The notes beneath the pieces were generated by a model that was given only the letters and a program-made list of their open reading frames with translations, was not told where the DNA came from and made no database searches. DNA of 64,000 nt from CAZUHB01 sp964620445 (GTDB lineage: Bacteria; Planctomycetota; B15-G4; CAYZWU01): positions 160,139 through 224,138 of the forward strand of contig CAZUHB010000002.1 in NCBI GenBank assembly GCA_964620445.1. The letters are read 5' to 3'. Below are positions 16,842 through 23,268 of this stretch, piece after piece; within the stretch, counting starts at the first letter, position 1, and every line of letters starts with the position of its first letter. The position numbers and the translations under genes are program-made.

Positions 16842-16946
16842 TCGTCTCCTGACATCGGCCGCACGCCGCCCGGTTTCGAATCTCCTCTCCGGCCGTTCGA
16901 CCCGTCTTTTCTCGTGGCCAGACCCTCACGCGTTTCAATCAATTAG

Positions 16947-18050
16947 TTGAATCTCAGCAGCGTGAAATCATTTTTCCAGATCCTCGATCTTTGTCTCGTG
17001 CTCGAATCCGACTCGGCGCGCTTCGCGGACTTGTTCGAGAGAGACTACCATCGTTTCCGGACGGCCGGTTGCGGAGGCCGCCCGAAAGTGGAGGTTTCGG
17101 TGCGACTGCGGAATCCGTCCCCTTCCCTCACGATCGACGGCCGCCTCATCTCACTGAAGGGCCATCCCGAACCGGAAATTCAAGCCTACCGCCTGGTGCT
17201 CGAGGCGCTCTTCGCGAAACTCGACAATTTTCTTCTTCTTCACGCCGGCGCGGTGGTCGACGAGGGTGGCGCGCTGATCGTTGCCGGGCCGCCGCGATCG
17301 GGGAAATCGACGCTCGTCCTCGAACTGGTGAAGAGAGGGTTCGCGTTCTACTCCGACGATATCTGCCCCCTGCACAGGGAATCGGGTCATGTCCACCCCT
17401 TTCCGCGCAGCCCCTGGGCCGAACCGGCAGGGTGCGGGACGGCGGCCGATCAGCGCGGGGCGCGCCTTCGCGGCGGGAAGCACCCCGTCGCACTCGCAGA
17501 CTCCGACGCCGGAGTGGACGCTGCCCCGTTCGAGGCACGGTGCCTCGTCTGTCTCGATCCCGACGAACCTCCCCCACCCCTTTGCACTCTCACACTCACA
17601 CTGAAGGAAGACGGCGCTGCCCAGGTCGTCGACGCATTGCGCGCGAAGGGGAGCGTTACTCTCGAGAAAGCCGAGAGCACCGATCTCGACTGGTTCGTCC
17701 GATATCCCACCGGCCGAGGCCTCACCGCGGAGATCGGCACCCTTTTGGACAAACACCGGAAGCGGATCTGGAGCGTCTTCCGGAACGACGCCGTGTCTCC
17801 AGACTTTTCGCGCACGCCTCTCCTCGAGCCGATCTCCACCGATTCGGCGGCGTTCAGGCTCCTCCGGGACCTGAAGCAGCCACCGCCCCGCGCGTGGGAT
17901 CGGCGCGATGAATCGGGAGGTGAATCTCCGGGGAGGCTCTTCGTCACCCTGAACGGACTGATCCGCCATGCGGCCTGTTACCGGCTGCGCGTGGGACGGC
18001 TCGATGATATAGCCGATCTGATCGTGCGCGCTTTCGAGACGGGTCGTTGA
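16947..18050 (+). CDS. HPr kinase-like (HprK-type P-loop) protein of the peptide island
   Basis: 367 residues from TTG 16947 (GTG at 16962 is an alternative; neither has a strong ribosome site). The core LLLHAGAVV (near 97) followed by Walker A GPPRSGKST (114-122) and FYSDDICPL (near 135) matches HprK-fold kinases that phosphorylate Ser or Thr. In Paenibacillus-type lasso peptide clusters a relative phosphorylates a serine of the precursor; by analogy the substrate here may be the 70-residue peptide 105 bp upstream. The ~230-residue C-terminal part is unfamiliar. The gene overlaps the next start region, so the three plus-strand genes probably form one transcript. Confidence 0.75.
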   Translation: MNLSSVKSFFQILDLCLVLESDSARFADLFERDYHRFRTAGCGGRPKVEVSVRLRNPSPSLTIDGRLISLKGHPEPEIQAYRLVLEALFAKLDNFLLLHAGAVVDEGGALIVAGPPRSGKSTLVLELVKRGFAFYSDDICPLHRESGHVHPFPRSPWAEPAGCGTAADQRGARLRGGKHPVALADSDAGVDAAPFEARCLVCLDPDEPPPPLCTLTLTLKEDGAAQVVDALRAKGSVTLEKAESTDLDWFVRYPTGRGLTAEIGTLLDKHRKRIWSVFRNDAVSPDFSRTPLLEPISTDSAAFRLLRDLKQPPPRAWDRRDESGGESPGRLFVTLNGLIRHAACYRLRVGRLDDIADLIVRAFETGR

Positions 18051-18052
18051 CC

Positions 18053-18661
18053 ATGGACGGGACGAACAGCCATGAACCGATCCCCTCCTTCGCCGCGCTC
18101 AGGCTCTGGCGCAAGGCGGGGCGTGAAATCCGGATCGAAACCGAGGGGACCAGCATGCGGCCCCTGATCGAGGGGGGCGACGAGATCACGATCAAGCTCA
18201 CGAACACCGAACCGCTTCGCGTGGGCGATCTCATCGCCTTCAGGGAGGGTAACAGGATCGTGGTCCACCGTCTCTTGAAGGTCGGACGTTCGGCCAAGGG
18301 CCGGCGCTTCTGCGAAAAGGGCGACAATGCGCCCGGCTGGAGCTGGATCGACGCGGAGCGTGTGCTGGGCCGGGTGACCTCCATCGACGGACGCAGGGGT
18401 CGCCTCGTCATGACACGACCGCTCTGGAGATGGATCAATCCGATCGTGGGCCGCCTTCATGCGCTGGGGGCCCGTTTTCCGGAAGCCGGCCCGGCGCCGC
18501 ACCCGCCCCTGCCCGGGCCCCCTCCGGCCGCGCGGAGCGATTCGAGATCCGGGCTCCTTCGCAGCCCGTTCCGGATTTTCAACACGCTCGGCCGGGTTCT
18601 CGTGGGCTGCGCCCTGGTTGCGGCCGGTCTCTTCTGCTCCGGGCGGTCCAAAAGAGTTTGA
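18053..18661 (+). CDS. S24/S26 signal-peptidase-like protein with C-terminal membrane helix
   Basis: 202 residues from ATG 18053; TTG 18047 is just upstream, and either lies at the HprK-like stop. The catalytic-Ser box EGTSMRPLIEGGDEI (SMxP) is near 32-46, followed by RVGDLIAFREGNRIVVHRLL and later FCEKGDN. A His (VHRL) stands where bacterial leader peptidases have Lys, as in the SipW/archaeal S26B branch. Unlike ordinary leader peptidases it has no N-terminal membrane segment; a hydrophobic stretch near the C-terminus (VLVGCALVAAGLFC) could anchor it. It may remove the leader of the modified peptide; that role is inferred only from position. Confidence 0.7.
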   Translation: MDGTNSHEPIPSFAALRLWRKAGREIRIETEGTSMRPLIEGGDEITIKLTNTEPLRVGDLIAFREGNRIVVHRLLKVGRSAKGRRFCEKGDNAPGWSWIDAERVLGRVTSIDGRRGRLVMTRPLWRWINPIVGRLHALGARFPEAGPAPHPPLPGPPPAARSDSRSGLLRSPFRIFNTLGRVLVGCALVAAGLFCSGRSKRV

Positions 18662-18688
18662 TTGATCACAAAACGATGGGGCGACACA

Positions 18689-18748
18689 ATGAACGCGCCC
18701 ATGTTGGGCGGTACGAAAAATCTCTTTCTCCAGGAGAAGGATCGATGA
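18689..18748 (+). CDS. Possible 19-codon ORF coupled to the PqqD gene
   Basis: ATG 18689 opens a 19-codon frame (MNAPMLGGTKNLFLQEKDR) whose TGA overlaps the PqqD start as ATGA. GGGG lies seven bases before the ATG, and its own end carries the AGGAGAAGG site used by PqqD. It could be a coupling leader or a very short peptide. It has no known relatives that I can name and may be chance. Confidence 0.25.
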   Translation: MNAPMLGGTKNLFLQEKDR

Positions 18749-18999
18749 GCGACGGGAACGACAAGATCGTCGAACACCCCTTCGAGTCGGACTTGATGCT
18801 CTACCAGACCGACAAGGACGATGTCCATGTCCTCAATCCCACGGCGCGCGTCATCTACAGGCTTCACAAGGAGGGCAAGGGAGTGGGCGAGATCGAGAAG
18901 GCGCTCAGGGCACAGTTCCGGATCGCCCCTGACCGGGACATCGTCCAGGACATCGAAGCTTGCATCGCGGGCCTGAAGAAGAGGGGGCTGATCGAGTAG
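18745..18999 (+). CDS. Stand-alone PqqD-family peptide-recognition protein
   Basis: 84 residues from ATG 18745, set by AGGAGAAGG nine bases earlier; the longer open frame upstream is not PqqD-like. The sequence follows the PqqD pattern: a beta hairpin (LMLYQTDKDDVHVLN), the winged-helix signature LNPTARVIYRLHKEGKGVGEIEKAL, the Asp-rich third helix (DIVQDIEACIAGLKKRGLI) and the stop. Such RRE domains bind leader peptides and present them to modifying enzymes. It ends 17 bp from the convergent stop of the C39-like gene. A second PqqD-type domain is fused to the radical SAM enzyme nearby. Confidence 0.85.
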   Translation: MSDGNDKIVEHPFESDLMLYQTDKDDVHVLNPTARVIYRLHKEGKGVGEIEKALRAQFRIAPDRDIVQDIEACIAGLKKRGLIE

Positions 19000-19016
19000 A
19001 AATGTCCGACAGACTC

Positions 19017-21749
19017 CTAGCGGTGTTTCGCACCTGGCATCCACCAGCGCACGACCACGGACTCGTGAAAGGTGCTCTTGCCGTTCAGACTGATGTCCTC
19101 CAGCCTGTAGCAGTAGGGATGGCCCGGCAGGGCTGACAGGTCGAGGTAATCATAGGTTGCACCGGTGGACGGGCCGCCCTTGGAGGGAATGAGCCGGCCC
19201 GTGAGCCTCACGAAATCGCTCTCCGCCGGATTCCGCTTCCAGCTCCGCCAGATATGAAACCCGGCCGTGTCGATCTCCGACGCGGTTTCCCACGTGACGA
19301 GCACCGTCGATCCGTATCCGATCGCTCCGAAAGCGACGAGCTCGACGAGGTCCGGGCTATTGAACTCATCGGCGCCCATATCGGCAAGGGCGGAGCCGTT
19401 GTTGTCGCCGTCCCAGATCCTCGGTTCGCCCTCGAAATCCTCGTCCGGCAGATCGGGTGCGGAATTGTTTCCCCCGTCGAGACAGGGAGAATCCGAGGTC
19501 AGGTGGTAGTCGCCGCTCGACGGGTCGGCGAAGAGGGGATCGGCGGGCGGAGCCAGGTTGTGCGCGCCCGGCGATCCGCCGTTGTCCGAGCCGACGTCGC
19601 AGTAATCATGGTCCACGGCGCCGCTCCAGACATAGATGTCATAACCCGCGTTCCCCCAGAGGATCGAATTCTGGATCGTTGTCGTCGCCTCTCCCCAGTT
19701 GTCCAGACCATCGCCGCCCGTGGAGCTGCACGAATTGTCGTGGATCGTGGTGTTCACGATCGTGGGTGTCGAGTAGTTGTAGACCTCGATACCGCCTCCG
19801 TAATTGGCGGAATTGTCATAAACGATACAATTCACGATCGACGGCGCCGCGTTGTGGTAGATGCAGATCCCACCGCCTTCGCCCGATGCCGTGTTTCCAT
19901 GGATGATGTTGTTCACGATCGACGGGGATGATCCGCCGATGTAGATTCCCCCGCCGTTTCCGCCGCTCCCGCCGGTGATCGTGAATCCGTCGAGGATCGA
20001 GTCCGCCCCCTCGGCCGAGTCGAAGGTGACCACGGTGCCCGCCCCCCCGGCATCGAGAGTCGCCGCGCCCCGTCCGCCGCGGCTGAAAATCCTGACCGCC
20101 TTTCCGTTGAAGTCGATCGTCCCGCCGTGGATGCCCGGCGCCACCGATATGACTCCCCCATCGACGGCATCGTCGATCGCTTGCTGGATCGTGCCGTAAT
20201 CTTCGGGCACGAGAGCCACCGTCTTGTAGTAGACCGATCCGTTCCAGATCTGCGGATAATGGGACGCGCTGAAGGCGGGCGCATCCTGCGCCGTGTTCGT
20301 GGTCAGGCTCATCGCGTCGAAATATCCGCCCCCATAGGTGCTCGGACCGCCGACCGTGGAGCGGCACGCCGTGGCCGGATAGCTCGTGACGTTCACGTAG
20401 ATGCCATAGGTCTGGCCCGCGCCGAAAACCGTCCCCGCGGCGCCGGGCAGGTCGATGAAGGTCGGGCTGTCGGTCCCCGCCGATGTGCCCGCGCCCGATG
20501 CAAGCAGGCTCCACGCACCGGCCGTGTTCTCGAAACCCACGCTCGTTCCTGATTTGTACCACACGTCGACCGTGGTCGCCGCGCCGGGCGAGTCGACGTT
20601 GACATCGATCCCGGTGAGCTCGATCGATCTGCTCGGAACGATGTCGAACGTGTTTCCCGCATAGCGGCTGTCGCTCGCGAAGGTGGTCGTCAACCGGGTG
20701 GGCACGGCCAGCCGGACGATGGTGACGCCTGTCTGGGCCATTCCCGAATAGCTGCCTCCCCAGGTCATGGTGTGCGTCAGGTAATCCCAGGTGTCGTGAA
20801 TGTACAACTGGTTTCCGGCCGTATCGTTGTAGCCCACACCGACCATGGTGTGCCCCACCACATGAATCATGACCGGACGACCGGCGTCGATCTCGGCCCT
20901 GTAATCATCGTAGGTGAATCCCTGGGTGTTTCCGTTGTAGCCGTAGATGTACTGGTTGAACATGGTGGAGACGGTGTAGCCTCGCGATTCGTAGAATCCC
21001 TTGAATCCATATCCCCCATCGTATGTGTAGGGCACACCGTCCGCTTCGATCTGCTGGGCGTTGTAGGCGGCGCCGTTCGTGTAGTTGTAGAAGACCGTGC
21101 TGCTGTCCACGTTGTATCCATAGGCCGCGAACCACTGGTTGGTTTTCATGAAGTCGGCCGTGCAGTCGCCATGTGTGTGCTCCGGCCAGTTGCCGACCCA
21201 TGGATCGGGTCCCTCCGATCCGTAAGAGATCCAGTAGTCGTCGACATGGCCCCTGATGGCCCGTCCGTCGAGTCCATTGTGGGTCGCGCTCAACGGACAC
21301 TGATGCCTCCAGGCCGAGCCGTCCCACCAGTCGGACCAGGAGCTGTTGTCCATAGGCATGACACCGCCATTCGTGGGCCCCGTGTACATGTTCGCGTAGG
21401 AGTTTCTGTCATAGTACGCGGCGATGATCGACGCTGCCGTGGCCGAGCATCCGAAGCACCAGTTGAAGGCGGGGACGGTCAGCGACACATCGCCCCTCGA
21501 CGGATCGGCTCCCGGGTCGTGCGCGACGGGCCGTTCGCGGCCGGGCGGCGGTTCGGAAGGACCGTCGATGATGATCCTGTCCACGCTCCGTCCGTCAGCG
21601 AGTACGATCGTCTCGACACGATGAAACGCGCCATCCCCTTCCGGTGGAGTCGTCCCCTGCTGTGCGAGGACGGCCCCGTCGACCAACGAAAACAGGAAGA
21701 GGAGGACAAGTGGCGAGCAGGCGTATTTACAGACCTTTGAAATGATCAT
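19017..21749 (-). CDS. Secreted C39-like cysteine protease with beta-helix and Fn3-like C-terminus
   Basis: 910 residues from ATG 21749, which has AGGAG upstream and starts a signal peptide ending ...VDGAVLAQQ; the frame is open 33 codons further. The C39-like domain spans about 87-347, with the catalytic Cys in CFGCSATAAS (Cys101), His in VGHTMVGVGYN (His300) and Asp in IHDTWD (Asp319). A ~155-residue sandwich (354-513), a right-handed parallel beta-helix (about 518-790, GGGIYI/GGGICI/GGGIEV turns) and an Fn3-like domain (800-905) follow. Sandwich and Fn3-like modules match the 13458-15686 protein. It is last in the C25-radical SAM run. Extracellular protease or peptide-binding protein; substrate unknown. 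Confidence 0.75.
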   Translation of the reverse strand: MIISKVCKYACSPLVLLFLFSLVDGAVLAQQGTTPPEGDGAFHRVETIVLADGRSVDRIIIDGPSEPPPGRERPVAHDPGADPSRGDVSLTVPAFNWCFGCSATAASIIAAYYDRNSYANMYTGPTNGGVMPMDNSSWSDWWDGSAWRHQCPLSATHNGLDGRAIRGHVDDYWISYGSEGPDPWVGNWPEHTHGDCTADFMKTNQWFAAYGYNVDSSTVFYNYTNGAAYNAQQIEADGVPYTYDGGYGFKGFYESRGYTVSTMFNQYIYGYNGNTQGFTYDDYRAEIDAGRPVMIHVVGHTMVGVGYNDTAGNQLYIHDTWDYLTHTMTWGGSYSGMAQTGVTIVRLAVPTRLTTTFASDSRYAGNTFDIVPSRSIELTGIDVNVDSPGAATTVDVWYKSGTSVGFENTAGAWSLLASGAGTSAGTDSPTFIDLPGAAGTVFGAGQTYGIYVNVTSYPATACRSTVGGPSTYGGGYFDAMSLTTNTAQDAPAFSASHYPQIWNGSVYYKTVALVPEDYGTIQQAIDDAVDGGVISVAPGIHGGTIDFNGKAVRIFSRGGRGAATLDAGGAGTVVTFDSAEGADSILDGFTITGGSGGNGGGIYIGGSSPSIVNNIIHGNTASGEGGGICIYHNAAPSIVNCIVYDNSANYGGGIEVYNYSTPTIVNTTIHDNSCSSTGGDGLDNWGEATTTIQNSILWGNAGYDIYVWSGAVDHDYCDVGSDNGGSPGAHNLAPPADPLFADPSSGDYHLTSDSPCLDGGNNSAPDLPDEDFEGEPRIWDGDNNGSALADMGADEFNSPDLVELVAFGAIGYGSTVLVTWETASEIDTAGFHIWRSWKRNPAESDFVRLTGRLIPSKGGPSTGATYDYLDLSALPGHPYCYRLEDISLNGKSTFHESVVVRWWMPGAKHR

Positions 21750-21854
21750 CTCGACTGCTCCTTCTCTGTACAGACTCCGATCGAAGGTCAGGGTGTCGAG
21801 TTCTCGGTAGGCGATCCCAATCATATGTATCGCGACCAAGGATGTCAAAAGAGA

Positions 21855-23234
21855 TCAACGGCAGCGGGAAAGCAAGCGGTCGAAGGCCCGCCGGTAGGCG
21901 TTCCGCCTGTAATCGCAGAAAAGATCGCGATCGGAAAATATTCCCTTTTGCTCCAGGGCAAGCCCCATGCATCCCGCCTGGCAGAGGTTGCGCCAGGAGC
22001 AGGCGGCGCACTCCTCGACCTCCCGCCTCCGGTTGGCGAGAATCTCGCAGAAACGCGCCATCTCCTTCGAGGAGCGGATCGCTCCCAAGGACTGTTCGTG
22101 AATATTGCCGAGTCTGTCCTCGTCCCTCATCAGCAAAACGCAGGGATAGACATCGCCCGTCACATCGACCACGAGCTGCTTGCCGGCCGGACACCAGATG
22201 TCATCGTCGGATTTCACCTTCAGCACGAACCCGCTCAATCCGCAGCTCACACGCACCGAGCACGAACCCTTTTCGGCGAGCTCCTCGGCATAGCGGTAAA
22301 ACGCCTCATGGTCCTTCGTTTCGACCTCGGATCCGATCGACGCCCAGGTCCTTCGGGCGCTCCCCGTCTGCCGCAAGGGTATGAACCGCACCAGCGGAAC
22401 GCCGAGTCGCTCGGCGAGGCGAATGATCTCCGCCAGGTCGTTCAAGTTCCGGGACATGAGGGTCGTGCAGAAGTTCAACCTTTCGCCGGCGCCCGCCTGT
22501 CGCAGGAGCTCGACGGCGCGCAGTGCGCGATCGAAACTCCCCACGCCCCTGTACGCATCGTGGATCACGTCCGTCGATCCGTCGAGACTGATCTGAACAC
22601 TCGCGCCGGCATCGGCGAGAAGCGCCGCCCACTCTTCGTCGATGAGCGTGCCGTTCGTGAGCAGATCGATGGCGAGATGGGGCGCCGCATGGGAGATGAT
22701 CGCCCTGATTTCGGGATGAAGCAGCGGCTCGCCGCCGCTCAAGGCCACGGCCGCGGCGCCCTCTCGACGCGCCTCGTCCACGACGCGCCGGACCGCGGAC
22801 AGGTCGAGGTCGCGCGGGGTCTGATCCGCCTGATCGGGGCAGGCATAGTAGCAGTGCGCGCAGGCGAGGTTGCACCGCGTGGTGAGATGGACGAAGAGCG
22901 AGCCCATGGTGCGCGTCGTGGGCGGGCGCGACCCGGTCGGATCCGGTAGGAAATGCGCTTTCGCCAGCTCCCGCCGCAGACGGTCCACGTCCTGGCGCGC
23001 TCGTTCCTCGGTGATGGCGTATTTCTCGACCAGTCCGCCCACCACCTCGTCGATCGACGCGCCCCCGTCGAGGGCGCAGGCGATCTCCAGACCGGTGTCG
23101 TTAACCCGGACCCAGTCGGGCCTCTCGCCATGGAGAAGGATGTGCCTGCCGTCGGTCGCGGCGGTCGCGGCGGTGCCGCGAGACGTTGCGCCATCCCCTC
23201 CGTCAAAGGTGTAAACCGAAAATGAAGGTGCGAT
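21855..23234 (-). CDS. Radical SAM-SPASM peptide-modifying enzyme with N-terminal PqqD-type domain
   Basis: 459 residues if begun at AUC 23234. The first conventional start is GTG 23045, but translation upstream continues the domain in frame (ILLHGERPDWVRVNDTGLEI...ALDGG) into SIDEVVGGLVEKYAITEERARQDV, a PqqD/RRE pattern that GTG 23045 would cut in half. GGAGG lies five bases before AUC 23234; CUG 23246 is another candidate. The radical SAM cluster CNLACAHCYYAC and SAM-binding ALSGGEPLLHPE follow. The SPASM end has CxxCSWRNLCQAGC and a final FCDYRRNAYR. It probably modifies the peptide encoded at 16629. Its start is 35 bp after the C25 stop, so the two are likely cotranscribed. Confidence 0.85.
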   Translation of the reverse strand: MAPSFSVYTFDGGDGATSRGTAATAATDGRHILLHGERPDWVRVNDTGLEIACALDGGASIDEVVGGLVEKYAITEERARQDVDRLRRELAKAHFLPDPTGSRPPTTRTMGSLFVHLTTRCNLACAHCYYACPDQADQTPRDLDLSAVRRVVDEARREGAAAVALSGGEPLLHPEIRAIISHAAPHLAIDLLTNGTLIDEEWAALLADAGASVQISLDGSTDVIHDAYRGVGSFDRALRAVELLRQAGAGERLNFCTTLMSRNLNDLAEIIRLAERLGVPLVRFIPLRQTGSARRTWASIGSEVETKDHEAFYRYAEELAEKGSCSVRVSCGLSGFVLKVKSDDDIWCPAGKQLVVDVTGDVYPCVLLMRDEDRLGNIHEQSLGAIRSSKEMARFCEILANRRREVEECAACSWRNLCQAGCMGLALEQKGIFSDRDLFCDYRRNAYRRAFDRLLSRCR

Positions 23235-23268
23235 GAATTCCTCCAGGACGCTCCAATGTCCGCGCGAA

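Noticed and set aside
19000..19016. Terminator between the convergent PqqD and C39-like genes
   Set aside because: The gap is 17 bp with no stem-loop. Transcripts must overlap or end inside the genes.
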